Positions 21,036 to 36,391 of a stretch of 64,000 nt of DNA are shown piece after piece (the first letter of the stretch is position 1; each line of letters starts with the position of its first letter). A program made the position numbers and the translations under genes. Source of the stretch: Macrobrachium rosenbergii (Eukaryota; Arthropoda; Malacostraca; Decapoda; Palaemonidae); NCBI RefSeq assembly GCF_040412425.1, contig NC_089756.1:2142498-2206497 (forward strand), written 5' to 3'. The notes below the pieces were generated by a model, which saw nothing but the letters and a program-made list of their open reading frames with translations, did not search any database and was not told where the DNA came from.

Positions 21036-24000
21036 TCATATACTTTCTCCCAACAGTTTTGCCATGTTATAATTACCACCTGCTTCACTGCTATTTGATA
21101 AAAAACTATTCCTAAGTTCCACTAGACTAGGACACTCAACCAGCAAATACCTAACAGTCAGTGGAACCAAGCAATCGTCACAGAAGGGCTCATTCTCCCC
21201 ATTCATCACAAAGCTGTGAGTTAAACGTGTATGGCCAATACGTAATCTACACAATACAACCTCCCACTTCCTTGGCATTAGGTCATATTTCCAAGGGTGT
21301 GTCTGACTAGTGATTTCTTTCATTTTATTGGGGCCTACTCTGTCCCACTGAAGTGCCCATAATTGCTGGATGGATTTCCATATAATATGGAATGCATCAC
21401 GATATGGAACAGGACATTTTCTGGATATCAGAATTGTGCTGCTAATTTGGCTAGCTGGTCTGCCTTTTCATTTCCTGATATGTTCACATGGGCAGGAACC
21501 CAACAAAAAGAAACAATGCTTCCTCTACAATGGTGCAAGAAGATCCACTGCAAGATCTTCAACACTAAGGGATGATTAGTATTGAAGACTTCCAGGGACT
21601 CTAAGGCACTTTTAGAGTCACAAAATATTGTGTAGCTAGACACTGGGAGTGTTGCAATATGTTCCAGTGCTACTAAGATGCCATACAGCTCAGCTGTAAA
21701 GTTTGAAGCAACTGATGGCAGCGCACACACCTCTTCGGTTAAAAGATTCACTAAAAACTCCATAACCAATGCCAGCATTGGATTTGGAACCATCGGTAAA
21801 TATAAATCTTGTATCTATATGCTCTGAAGCATGCTCTAAAAATATTGCCCTCATTTCCTCATCAGATTTATCCCTCTTTGCTCTATTGAAGTACCTGCAG
21901 AATTTCAGAGCAGGTAACTTCCAGACAGTAGTGGGATACACAAAAGGAAATACGGGGATTTTTCCAATATCTGTATCCTCTAAAATCTTTTTAATTCTAT
22001 AGCTAAAAGGAGAAGGATACCTTGGATGATTTTCATAAAAACCGTTAAAAATATTTGTTTGCCACAGCAAATGCCAGAGATTTGGGAAGTCTTTGCACTC
22101 TAAACCAGTATCGAAGCAATGATGACTGACGATAGAGTTCAAGGGCATTTCTCCTGCATCAACTAGCAAACTAGATACTGGTGATGAACGAAAAGCTCCT
22201 GTGGCTATACGAATACCCGAGTGACGAACAGAATCTAATATTTTTAAGTTAGATGAAGAGGCTGAAGAATATACTTCACAACCGTATGACAGCTTTGATA
22301 AGATTAAGGTTTTATGAAGCTTTAGTATAAGATTTCTACCAGCTTCTAGGCACTTTGCTTTGATGTTTGATATGGGGAACCCAAGTCTTTCAGCTGTCAA
22401 AAACTAGGCCTAAGAAGCGCGCTTGTTCTATACATGGGATTCTATGGCCATACAAATAGAGGTCTGGATCAGGATGTACTCCCCTGATCCGGCATAAGTG
22501 GACAGCAGTGGCCTTGCTTACAGAGATTTTAAAGCCCTGTTTCTCAGCTCAACTTGCTATTTTATTTATCGTTATTTGTAACTTTCTTTCGGCTAAAGTC
22601 ATCCGGGTGGCAGCAAAAGATATTGACAGGTCATCCACAAATAACGTCTTTAAGACCTCTTTTGGAATAACAGATGTAACACTGTTTATGGCCAGAGCAA
22701 AAGAGTGTTACACTGAGAACACTGCCCTGGGGAACACCTTCTTCTTGGCACCTTTTCTCTGATAAAGTACTGCCAACTTTAACTTTAAAATACCTACAAT
22801 GTAAAAATGATATGACAAATAAAGGTAATTTTCCTCGTAGACCACTATTATGCATTGTCTTGAGAATTCCATGTCTCCAAGCAGTGTCATATGCCTTTTC
22901 TATATCAAAAAACACTATCACGTGGTGTTGTTTGGAGGCAAATGCTTCACAGACAGAGGTTTCAAGTTGCAGTAAGATATCCAGTGTGAAGTGCATTTTT
23001 CGAAAGCCACACTGAGAAGGTGTTAAAATACTATTGTACTCTAAATACCACATCAGCCTTACATTTACCATTTTTCCATTAATTTACACAAACAGCAAGT
23101 TAACGCAATGGGACAGTAACTTGCTGCATAGAGAGGATCTTTTCCAGACTTAAGGAATGGTAACATGGTTGCCAATTCCCATATGCAAGGGTAGCTGCTT
23201 TCATCCCATATTCTATTGATAATGCTGATTATAAAAAGTTCTGTGTTCCTTGAAATGTGTTTAAACATTTCATAAGGAATCTCATCTGGGCCAGGGGCAG
23301 TGTTCTTGCTCCTGGCTAAAGCAGAGTCAAATTCCCTTTCAGAAAAAGGCATATTGTAAGATTCACTTTTGTTTGATGAAAAATCAAGTACCTGTTGTTC
23401 TTCCATCATTCTGAAATGATGTCCTGGGCAACTATCTGATTTTTCAGAGACTCGAGCAAAGTGTTCAGAAAATATATTACTAACTTCTGTGGCATCAGTG
23501 ACATGATTATTATTTACTTTAAGTACTGGAGGAGGACTGGGTGTAAATTTACCCTGAATTTTTCTTGTTTTCTTCCAAATGCTGCTGACTGGTGTTCTGC
23601 TGTTAATAGAGGATACACATCCTGCCCATGATCGTCTTCTGGCAGCTTTCATAGCTTTTCGAAATCGTGCCCTACACTGTTCATAAGTGATGACATTATC
23701 CACAGTGCGATGTCTACGGCACCTGGTCAATGATGACCTTGTAGCTCGATGCAGCAGCCTTAATTCTTCTGACCACCATGGAACTGGCTGTCTCCTGAAA
23801 AGTCCTTTAGTTCGAGGAATTGAATGTAAGCCTGCAGTATGGAAAGTTCCATTGAGTAGATCGATGGCATCATCTACACTTGGGAAATCTTTGGCATCCC
23901 CTTCCAACTCACTCAAATCTTTGAATTTTTTCCAATTTGCTTTCTCTAAGCACCATCGTGGTGATCTTGGGATAGGTGGACTATCATTGGTGCTGATTAT

Positions 24001-24655
24001 AATTGGAGAATGGTCACTGGTATGCCAGTCACCACTTGTTCTCCAACTAAAATCAACACTGCAATTACAGCTACAAATTGAAAGGTCAATGCAGGAGACA
24101 GTACCAGTCTGAATGTGATAATGGGTAGGTTCTCCAGTATTAAGAAGGCCTATACAGTATCTTCATTTTCTACAATAGATGCCATCATATTCCCTTTCTG
24201 GTTTGATGTTACATCTCCCCAAAATGGATGTCTGCTGTTGAAGTCACCAAGAAGAAGAAATGGCTCTGGTAGTTGCCACATTAAGGATATTAAGCCCTCT
24301 CAGGAGACATGACTATTGGGTGGAATGTAAAGTGAACATATAGTATATTGCCTTCTTAAATAAATCCGTACAGCCACAGCTTGAAGTGGAGTGTTTAGTT
24401 TTACTTTGTAGTGTGGAGTATCTCGACGGATGTAGATGAGGGATCCACCGTGATTTCCCACTTCCAAATCAAATTCAGTTCTGAAGTGAACATATTCCCT
24501 AGGACAAGGGGCATATTCACCTAGCATGGTCTCTTGCAAACATACCCCAACAGGAGAATGCTCATAGAGCAAAAGCTTCACTTCCTCATACTTTGCTCAG
24601 AGTCCCTGACAGTTCCACTGAATTATGGAAGTGAATTTACCTCTGTCTGGGATCA
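21036..24655 (-). pseudogene. LINE-I ORF2: endonuclease, reverse transcriptase, RNase H, zinc motif
   Basis: Endonuclease: GVCLQETMLGEY (24300-24581) and LLLGDFNSRHPFWGDV near 24240. RT: ARSKNTAPGPDEIPYEMFKH (23065-23916), QCGFRKMHFTLDILLQLE, VFFDIEKAYDTAWRHGILK (motif A) and GVPQGSVLS (motif B) in 22631-23071, and FVDDLSIS (motif C) in another frame near 22620. RNase H: FIFTDGSKS (21690-22400), NFTAELYGILVALEHI, IFCDSKSALESL and CWVPAHVNISGNEKAD (21428-21793). C-terminus: CRLRIGHTRLTHS and CDDCLVPLTVRYLLVECP (21036-21323). At least three frameshifts and several stops. Confidence 0.86.
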
Positions 24656-26196
24656 TCAGTATGGTTCCTTTTTACAAGATTGGGAGGGTTCTTTTTTCTA
24701 CTTGGGGAAGGCAATTTAATGGGCAGTTTTGTTGGCTTCTTGGGGGGAATAACCACCTTGAAAGAGCCAACATCCTTTCCTTCAGTGTCTTTGACACTGA
24801 GGGGTTTTTTTAGTTTCTTTTCTCTCTGTCTCAACCGAGACGGAGAGAGCAGAGGTGCTCTCTAAAGAGACCTCCTCATCTATCTTGCTATTGCTGGCAG
24901 TAGCCAGTTCTGCCTTTAAAGAGGCAGAAGCACCAGCAAGGACTGGCGCTTGGGGACCAGCATCTGCTGGTTTGTCCTCCAAAGAGGAGTTGGCACCAAC
25001 AGAAGCTGGCACCGGGCCAGCACTCCAAAGAGGCAGATGGTGGAGGGTGTGTCTCAACTGACACTTCAATTTTTCTTAGCTCTATGTTGACGTCTTCCTT
25101 GTTGGTTCTACTGAACCTTGTCTTCGCATTACCATCATCAATAGATTCCGATGAATCTGTTAGGCATCTTTTCAGCGATTCTTTTTTAGACTCTACCTTT
25201 GTGCTTCTTATTTTGATTAATAATATTTGTCTCTTTCTGTTGGTTTCTAAGTTTTGCTACTACTGAGGCAAAACTTAGACCAGGTCTTACAATCTTAGCT
25301 TTTGCTCTCTCTCTTGCTTCCTTAAAAGTTATCCTTTCCATCACTCTTAATGCCTGAATTTCTTTTTCAAATAAATATATATCACACTGTTGAGATGATG
25401 ATGCATGTCCCTCATCACAGTGAACACATTTAGGTTCCCTTGTGCACATACCATGCTCATCATCTCCACAGTTGACACAAACCGCAGGATTTTCTTGTAT
25501 TTTGGACCGGCACGTCTGAAGGGTGTGTCCGAAACGTTGGCAGTGGAAACACCTTCTGGGCCTCAGGATGTACTGTTTTATTTTGTATCTATGCCAGGCT
25601 GCAGAGACATACTCTGGGAGTCTTAACGTATTGAATGTCAATATCAAGGTAGGTTGAGGTATCCGATCTCTGTCCACCTTCTTTGTGATCCTGTTCACCT
25701 TAATTACACCCTGATCTTTCAATTCATTTGAAAGTTTCTCCTCAGAGAAACTCATTAGCTGAAGGGCATAAATCCAACCCTTGCTGGAGTTCAAGCTGGA
25801 GTGGGGAGTGCACTCCACCATAACTCCCGCAAGGGACGACAAACTCATCAACTTCATGCTTTCCTCTGGGGAGATATTACTGTTCTGAGGGGATATCTTT
25901 GGTTGTCTGCCACAACATTTTACAATTTCCCTGTTTACCTAAAAAATATCTATATTGTCACCATTGAGCTTCAAATTTAAATATTTTTCATATGAGTTGG
26001 GTACAAAGACCCCAGGAACTATTTCATATTTCTTGCTATTCTTTATTGCAAATGGTTCCAGTGTGACAATACTGGAACCAGATGCTTTTTGTTGGGGATT
26101 CCTGGCTGTATTCCTTCTTGCCTGGCATTGGGTCGTCAACCAAGTCTGATTGTCATTTGGCCCAGGGGTACTGATTTCAACATAGGGACCTTTCAT
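24637..26196 (-). pseudogene. LINE-I ORF1 (Gag-like, zinc knuckles)
   Basis: Starts at the Met of MKGPYVEISTPGPNDNQTW (26196). Residues 1-85 end at a stop near 25939. The frame resumes with a region ending RPRRCFHCQRFGHTLQTC, then CVNCGDDEHGMC and CVHCDEGHASSSQQC (25186-25857). A Pro/Ala/Ser-rich C-terminal part continues in other frames (24782-25069 and 24637-24834). It would bind LINE RNA. An independent copy of the first ~75 codons is at 31153-31374. Confidence 0.8.
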
Positions 26197-27038
26197 GAAA
26201 AAAAAAATAAATAAAAAAATAAACTGCTGGTGAACACTGAAGAGGCACCATTGACTTTTCATGGGACCCTATTCTCAGCTAATGACACCAGTAGGAACTG
26301 ACTCCCAGATATCCACCCCTTACCCTACCCAAAAAGGGATAGCACCAACATACCAGAGAGGCACAAGTGTAAGCCTAACCTGCTTGTTGGGACCGAGACT
26401 ATTACTAGAATACAATCATCCCCACTCTGACTATGTTGGTGGGCATACCGAAAATATGCCAGGAGTCCTACCCTAATAACAGCCCACCCCTGGAATCCAC
26501 GGGCTGATCTCAGGGATAGTTCCGCCTTCAGGGTGTCAATATGACATCATACTAACACCCTTCAGGTCCAAACATCATCGGATTGGGTGACGCTCCCAAT
26601 CACAGTTCCCTCATTTAGCTTCGAACATGAACCCCAATCCAAGGTATGATACCCTTTCCTTTCACACAGACAGGAAATTTAATGAAGGTGGAAATATCCA
26701 CACTATGTAAACCAAAGAGTTGGAAAATATACATATATATACAGTACACATATATACATATACACATATACATACATACACACACATACATATACATATA
26801 TAGAAGCGGTAGTCATAGCGGTTGGATAGGAAGGTGGAGGAGAATTGAAAAATAAGCTGGAGGAAGAAGTAAAAAAGGAGTAGAAGAAAAAGAGGACAGA
26901 GAGAGACATTTAGATTCAAACGGGGGGAATGCTTTCCCCTCGTTCGAGAGCCCCCTTGCCCGTCACAAATCTACAGCATGAGAAAGAATATTCCATGCTG
27001 GAGCCATGCGACTACGTCACGGCAGTCTCTCATTAAGG
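26197..27038 (-). promoter_or_regulatory. LINE-I 5-prime UTR with internal microsatellite
   Basis: About 840 bp, also found at 31375-35010 (there expanded and interrupted), both copies in the same order: poly-C start, CTCGAACGAGGG-like block, purine-rich tract, TA/CA microsatellite, then CCAACTCTTTGGTTTACATA and the leader of ORF1. It presumably holds the internal promoter; no core element could be pinned down. Confidence 0.62.
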
Positions 27039-27039
27039 G

Positions 27040-27690
27040 GGGGGGGGTGACAAGAGAGAGACTGTTCTCTTCCGCCCACAGAAGGAGATCCTTCACTGTC
27101 TTGTACAGGGAAAAGGAATGAGTGCCCCCTGTTTGCGAATATATGCAAGAGCTGTAGTGTTGTTCGCGTGTACTACAATCTTCTTGCCGTGGACCAGGTC
27201 CGAGAAGTATAGAAGGCCCAAGTGAATCGCTTGCAGTTCCTTTATGTTGATGTGAGCATTCCTTTGTTCTGTAGTCCAAGTTCCGGAGACTTTCCGACCT
27301 TCCAGAAGCGCGCCCCAGCCTAGGTCGGAGGCATCTGAATAAAATTGAAGGTCTGGATGTACTGGGAGAAGAGACTTCCCTTCCCGAAGTCTTTTTCCGC
27401 ATGACCACCACTGGAGATCCTCCGACGTAATCTGGAAGATGAAAGAGTCTGGTTGTGTTTTCCTGCACCAATTCGCTTTGAGGAAAAACTGAAGTGGTCT
27501 CATGTGCAGTTTGCCTAGATTTACAAACTACTGAAGCAAGGGTCCCCAGAAGACTCATCCACTGCACTGCCGAGCAGGAAGGAAGAGCAAGGAACTGACT
27601 GACAGTCTGAAGGCAGTTCGCGACTCTTTTGGGTGACAGAAAAGCCCGAAAAGTCTGAGAGTTCAGTATCATCCCTATATAGGGAATCTA
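27040..27690 (-). pseudogene. D2 RNase H domain
   Basis: 27093-27503 has LQFYSDASDLGWGALLEGRK, HINIKELQAIHLGLLYF and KKIVVHANNTTALAYI. D4 has VHSDNT where this copy has VHANNT, so the acidic residue of that motif is lost. The frame before it (from 27521) is shifted relative to RT. Confidence 0.78.
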
Positions 27691-28560
27691 CTGAGATGGA
27701 ATCAGAAGGGATTTCTTTTTGTTTATGAGGATGCCTAACTCCTGTGTCAGGCAAAGAGTTCTTTTCAAGTCCTCCGCGCACTTTTCCTTTGACGACAAGT
27801 GAAGAAGCCAATCGTCTAGATATAAGTTGATGTTGATTTCCAGAAGGTGAGGCCAATTCCCCAGAGGAGCAAGGATTCCGGTGAAAACTTGAGGAGACGT
27901 CGATAAACCGAAGCATAGGGCCCGGAATTGAAGTATCCTGTTCTGAGAAACGAAGCGTAGAAATTTCTGAGAGTCTGGGTGAACAGGAACGTGAAAGTAC
28001 GCATCCTGCATATCCAGGGTGACCATCCAGTCCCCCTGTTGTAGTGAGGACATGACAGAGTGAACGGTCTCCATGTGAAACCTCGTCTTCAGTACGAAGA
28101 GATTCAGAGCGCTTACATCCAGAACGGGCCTCCAGCCCCCCGAGGCCTTCGGAACCACGAAAAGGAGATTGTAGAAACCTTCTGAGTGGGGCTCTAGGAC
28201 TTCTTCCACCACTCCTTTGGAAAGAAGGAGTTCGACTTCTTGACAGAGGGCCAAAAACTTCGTGGAACCTTTTGAGTACACTGTCAAGGTGATAGGAGAT
28301 GTAGTTAAGGGAGGAGTCTTCACGAAAGGAATGGAGTAGCCCTCTTTGAGAACCTTGATCACCCAGGGGTCAGCTCCTCTGTTCTCCCATTCCTTCCAGA
28401 ATAGTAGAAGTCTGGCTCCTACCTGGGCACAGAGGACTAACTTCTTACTTCTTGGGGTTGGATTTGAAGACCTCTTGATGGACTTCGCAGGAGGTTGGAA
28501 GTTTGATCTAGGTCGAGGCTGGGTCGTAGTTCTCCCTCCACGAAAGGGTTGAGGCTGAAG
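27691..28560 (-). pseudogene. D2 DIRS-type reverse transcriptase
   Basis: Part of a 376-residue open frame (27688-28818) that joins gag to RT without a stop. Motifs: SEGFYNLLFVVPKASGGWRP, GDWMVTLDMQDAYFHVPVHP (motif A, catalytic Asp), FRALCFGLSTSPQVFTGIL (motif B) and NLYLDDWLLH (motif C). The pattern QDAYFHVPVHP with YLDDWLL is typical of DIRS RTs rather than Gypsy. The frame is intact through RT and stops where RNase H should continue. Confidence 0.88.
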
Positions 28561-30814
28561 AGGGGAGAATGATCTAGATGAGGAAGGCACAGGCTCCTTA
28601 GGATGTCTAGTGGACTGAGTCAACAAGTCAGAGGTGGACTTGCTCTGTAGCTCTAGAAGAATATCCTTCACTATATTTTTAGGAAAGAAGTGAGACTTGT
28701 CTAAGGCAGCGAAGAGTAAAGCTGACTTCTGCGTCGGTGAGACTCCTTTCGAGGTGAATGAACACCAGAGCTCTCTCTTCTTAAGGACACCCATAAAAAA
28801 CAGTGAGGCGAGTTCCAAAGAGCCATCTCTAATTGCTCTGTCTCAGCATGAAATAACTCCAAGCCAATCGGAGGCAAGATCTTCAGCTAAATCCGGGCAG
28901 TCTTCAATCTGACTCCCTAGAGCTCCGATGGCCCAATCAAGGAAACTAAAGATCTCAAACACCTTAAAAATATTCTTGATAAGGTGGTCTAGTTCGGCTG
29001 ACGAAAACATTATCTTGGCCGACAATAAAGCCTTTCTACGGGATGAATCCACCAGACCAGAGAAGTCCCCTTGGGAGGAGGCAGAAACTCCCAAGGAAGG
29101 AGCTTCCCCAGTGGCATAATAAGAGTGTCTCATCTTCAACAATTGCTGGGCGGAAAGGCGAAAGTCACTTTGCCCTGTTCTCTCTTAGCGGTCAGCCAGG
29201 CATGAACTTCTTTGAGAGCTTTCTTCGAGGAGGAGGAAAGAACAAGCTTGGGTAGTCTGGTACTTTCTGACGGATGCTTTTTCATGAGGTAGGTAGAAGC
29301 TGGAGAAGTAGGTGAAGGAGGCTTGAAGAAGTCTGGGTAATTCTCCAATAGGAAACGCAGGAGAGACGAGTAGGAAGAAGAGGGAACTGTATTCTGAACA
29401 ATCTCTTCTTCCTCCGAGGAGATAGGAGACAATGGTTTATCCTTGGGCTCTGGAGCAGACGCAGAATTCTTCGAAAGACCCATAAGCTCGGTCAGTTGGC
29501 GCTTAAGTGGGGCTAAAGAATCTTCCTGGACCGAAGAAGAAGGCGGAATAGCCGACGATGGTGCATTGGTTCCAAAAGAAGAAGTTAGGAATTCGGTTGT
29601 GGGGATTGGAAGTTCGGGAGTTGGCAGAGCTGAAATCTGGCGGGCACCGGCCGCTCATTGACGGAAATCTGGCGAATATCGGCGGGCGCCAGGCCCTCAT
29701 TGGTGGAAAACTGACAAATATCGGCGGGCGCCAGGCACTCATTGGCGGAATTATGGTGTGAGTTGGCGGGCGCCGGGCGCTCACCAGTGTAAGTCTGGCG
29801 CGAGTCGGCGGGTGCTTGGCGCAAGCCAGCGGGCGCTTGGCGCTTGGAAGAAGATGGGCGCTCAGAACGCTTATAGTGCTCAGGACTGTCTTCAAAGAAA
29901 TAAGCAGGAGAAACAGGCTGGACTTGAAAGCTGCAGGAAGGTTGAGGGCTAGTCTCTCTGAGCCTCTTGACAGCCAGGGGAGAAGAATTGCTAACATTCG
30001 CATGTCTCTTGAGTGGGCGCGAAGAAGAAGAGTAGCGATATGGCTTCTGGCATGGACTGGAAGAATCCGAATCAGAAAGACGATGCACAGGAACGCCTTT
30101 CCAATAGCGTTTAGTCGAAGCCTGGGAGCGCACGACAGGCTCGACGAAGGGGGCGACTGCCCGTGGGCAAACCCCGCCAGCCTCCCTTGGACCTCTGGTA
30201 TGTCTTCTCTCCAGTGTGGGGGAGCGGGACAGTGACCTTCGTCTAGGAGCACTGGTGGGACGGACAGCCACCTCCTCAATATTCACAGCACTATTACTTC
30301 TCACTGCACTGTCAACACTTACATTTTTTTCCATTAGAGATTTAATAGCTGACCCCATTTCCATAATGGTACTAGATAATACAGTAACTTTCTGATCAAA
30401 CCTAGATTCGAGGCTGGCAATGGCACTAAGAGCGGAATCATGGAAACCTGGAGCAGGAGCAGCTGGTAAAGTAGGAGGAGTTAGGGGAGGAGGAGGAGGA
30501 GGAGGAGGAATTGGAGGAGAGATAGTTCCGTCATTCCCTACATTATCCAAAGGAATGGACTCTGCACTAGCCCTACTTTCAGCCCTAATGGCTGCTTTCC
30601 TCTTCTTATCCCTTTCTAATTTGTCTAGATGAGATTTCAATGTTTTCCATTTCTTATCCTCCCAATCCTGACACTCTATGCAAGTATTATCCTTACTACA
30701 TTCTTGCCCCCTACATTTAGTGCATTTTGTATGAGAATCGTATGAAAGCTTAGTTAGCCTAGTCCTACAACCCTCGGAACAAAAGCGAATACTAGATGAA
30801 CTGGAATCTGACAT
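28561..30814 (-). pseudogene. D2 gag-like ORF with Cys-rich N-terminus and 42-bp tandem repeats
   Basis: A 409-residue frame starts MSDSSSSSIRFCSEGCRTRL (30814). A Cys cluster follows (KCTKCRGQECSKDNTCIECQ), then a Lys-rich helix, a Pro-rich run (PPIPPPPPPPPLTPP) and Ser/Arg-rich sequence. Around 29640-29850 it has tandem 42-bp units encoding variants of ADIRQISVNERPAPA. After frame changes, 28843-29483 has LLRFLLENYPDFFKPPSP and EAPSLGVSASSQGDFSGLVD, conserved in D4 and D5. Product probably an RNA-binding particle protein; by family the role is poorly known. Confidence 0.78.
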
Positions 30815-31963
30815 CGTTAACTAAATAAACTAAAGTTAACTCGAACAACAATTCAAAACAATGGCAGCAAGCCACAAGGCAACAAATTCTGAGTACTTCA
30901 CCAAAATTCATGCAAAACCAAGCCGAAAGATGAAGCAGCAGCTGCGTGAAAACTTCCGATGTTAACCGGAAGCCGGTAGAAAACGAATTGACCTTTCCGC
31001 TGGTTTGTTTCCTCGAGTCCCAGATGGTGGCAGGACGTTATCACCTACACACTTAAGATAACAGTGCCACCGCGCGAATTTTGAATTTCTAAGCTGCCGT
31101 AGGTTAGGGAACCATAGCTATGTAATTACTTGGTAAGTTACTTATATAAAATTAGATATTTTTCATATGAGTTGGGTACAAAGACCCCAGGAACTATTTC
31201 ATACTTCTTGTTATTCTTTATTGCAAATGGTTCCAGTGTGACAATACTGGAACCAGATGCTTTTTGTTGGGGATTCCTGGCTGTATTCCTTCTTGCCTGG
31301 CATTGGGTCGTCAACCAAGTCTGATTGTCATTTGGCCCAGGGGTACTGATTTCAACATAGGGACCTTTCATGAAAAAAAAAAATAAATAAAAAAATAAAC
31401 TGCTGGTGAACACTGAAGAGGCACCATTGACTTTTCATGGGACCCTATTCTCAGCTAACGACACCAGTAGGAACTGACTCCCAGATGTCCACCCCTTACC
31501 CTACCCAAAAAGGGATAGCACCAACATACCAGAGAGGCACAAGTGTAAGCCTGATCCGCTTGTTGGGACCGAGACTATTACTAGAATACAATCATCCCCA
31601 CTCTGACTATGTTGGTGGGCATACCGGAAAATAAGCCGGGAGTCCTACCCCTAATAACAGCCCACCCCTGGAATCCACAGGCTGGTCTCAGGGATAGTTC
31701 CGCCTTCAGGGTGTCAATATGACATCATACTAACACCCTTCAGGTCCAAACATCATCGGATTGGGTGACGCCTCCAATCACAGTTCCCGCATTTAGCTTC
31801 GAACATGAACCCCAATCCAAGGTATGGTGCTCTTTCCTTTCACACAGACAGGAAACTTAATGAAGGTGGAAATATCCACACTATGTAAGCCAAAGAGTTG
31901 GAAAATATATACACATACATACACATGCACACATATACATATATATACATATACATATATATA

Positions 31964-34751
<2,788 letters not shown>

Positions 34752-35023
34752 GGATAGGAAGATGGAAGAGAACTATAAAAATAAGCTGGAGGAAAATATA
34801 TAAAATATATATATAGTAGATAGAATAGGAAGATGGAAGAGAACAGAAAATAAGACATTTAAAGTAAAATAGAAGAAGAAAAAAATGATTTTCAAACGGG
34901 AAATGATTTGCTCGAGAGCCCCCTTGCCCGTCGCAAATCTACAGCATGGGAAAGAATATTCTATGCTGGAGCCATGCGACTCACGCCACGGCAGTCTCTC
35001 ATTAAGGGGGAGGCTTAGGGGAG

Positions 35024-36062
35024 TATGGCAAGGACTGTTATATCTAGGAGATCCGAGGCTGAATAGCCACCTCCTCCACTACATATTCAAGATGCCTTTT
35101 CAGTGGCTGTCTGTCGATAACTGGGAATGTGCAACAGGTTTGATAGAGGGAGCAACTACCTGGGGGACTTCCCACCAGCCTCCATTGGACTTTCAGTATG
35201 CTTCCTCCCAGGTTCAGGGGTGTCTGACAGTGACTTAGGTCTAGAAGAAATGGAGGGCTGGACAACCACCTCCACTGCACAACACGTCACTGTTACAAGG
35301 CTAATTTTCTGTTAACCTAGACACAAGACTGGCAATGGTGCAGGAAGGAAGTGAGGGAGCCAGGTGGGGAAACAAGTGGATAAAAAGTAGGAGGGATAGT
35401 AGCAGGAGAGAAAAATGGATGTGGGGAGAGTTGGCACCAGGCATTCAGGTGCTGGCGCCGGGTGCATGAGAGTGTGAACTGGGTGCTCTCAGGCGAGCTG
35501 GGAGCTCAGGAGCTGGTGCTGAAGCTCGGAGCAAGATTCTCAGCTCTCGAGAGCACCTCCTCTGCTAAAGCTCTTCCACCAAAACATTGAGCACAAAATC
35601 TCTCCTTACTACATTCCTGCCCTTACACTTTTTCAGTTCTCTGCAAAGGAAAAAAGTGTGAAAAGATGATGTTCAATCTTGATTGCAACTTCGCTACAGT
35701 AGCGAAAAAATGACAAAGTTGAATCAGATCTCAGTAATAACAAAACAATAAGAAGCTGATCCTGAAAGCTTAATAAGCTTGAAGGACACTTGAAATCAGC
35801 AGTAATACTTCACCAAAATCCGGTTATACAACCAGCAAATGATGAACAAAGCTGCTGCAAACACCCCATGTTTACATCAGGCATGGCAGAAACAGAGTGA
35901 GGTTATCTGCTAAGTTGTTCCTGGTATTCCCATTAGTGGGCGAGACTAGTCACCTACACTAAAGAATTGAAGCGCTACTGCGAATTTTGAATTTAATCTG
36001 CCACACAAATTAGAAACTATAGCTCTGTAATTACTTGGTAAGATGCTCATATAAAAATTAAG
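35024..36062 (-). pseudogene. D1 gag N-terminal part, 5-prime UTR and 5-prime terminal repeat
   Basis: Follows the right-hand copy of AGGCTTAGGGGAG. It has the gag module CCTTTTCAGTGGCTGTCT, CCTCCCAGG-TTCAGGGG and GTGACTTAGGTCTAGAAG blocks of D2 gag, a diverged Cys-rich start near 35600-35660, then the terminal repeat GTAATTACTTGGTAAG at 36028. The coding sequence is not open. Confidence 0.65.
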
Positions 36063-36391
36063 TTTCAGATATACTTACCAAGTACTGTAATTACATAGCT
36101 ATACTTTTCCATTCATGCGGCAACTTCAATTTAAAATTCGTGGTAGCGCTTCTATTGTTTTTGTGTAGGTGACCACCCCGCCCACTATCGGGGAACAATA
36201 GGAACAACAAAACAGAGGAACTCTTTTCTTTTCTGCCAGCCTTCGACACAACATTGAATGTTTGCAGCAACTTTGTTTATCTTATTTCATCGTTATTTTG
36301 GGTTATCCTTCCAGGATTCGGTGAAGTATTTACTTTTCTGTGTAGCCTTCCAGCTTAGTTCAGATAATTTTTTATACCTTCGTGACATTTC

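Larger units (their letters stand above)
20682..27038 (-). mobile_element. LINE of the I clade (Nimb-like), minus strand, near full length
   Basis: Reading on the minus strand: 5-prime UTR starting CCCCTTAATGAGAGACTGCC at about 27038, a TA/CA-rich microsatellite at 26733-26810, ORF1 from 26196, ORF2 from about 24655 to 21036 with endonuclease, RT, RNase H and a C-terminal zinc motif, then a 3-prime UTR ending in an AATC-type tail near 20682. RNase H after RT places it in the I group. Both ORFs carry frameshifts and stops. It may be a recombinant of two LINE copies. Confidence 0.82.
27039..31152 (-). mobile_element. DIRS-like retrotransposon D2, minus strand, lacking its recombinase half
   Basis: The best-preserved DIRS copy here. 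The 5-prime end has the DIRS terminal repeat (GCTATGTAATTACTTGGTAA at 31117, outer edge near 31152). Gag, RT and RNase H follow. The copy stops at about 27039, just after LLLWAEENSLSLVT, where the 5-prime end of the LINE begins. The tyrosine recombinase and 3-prime terminal repeat are missing. Confidence 0.82.
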
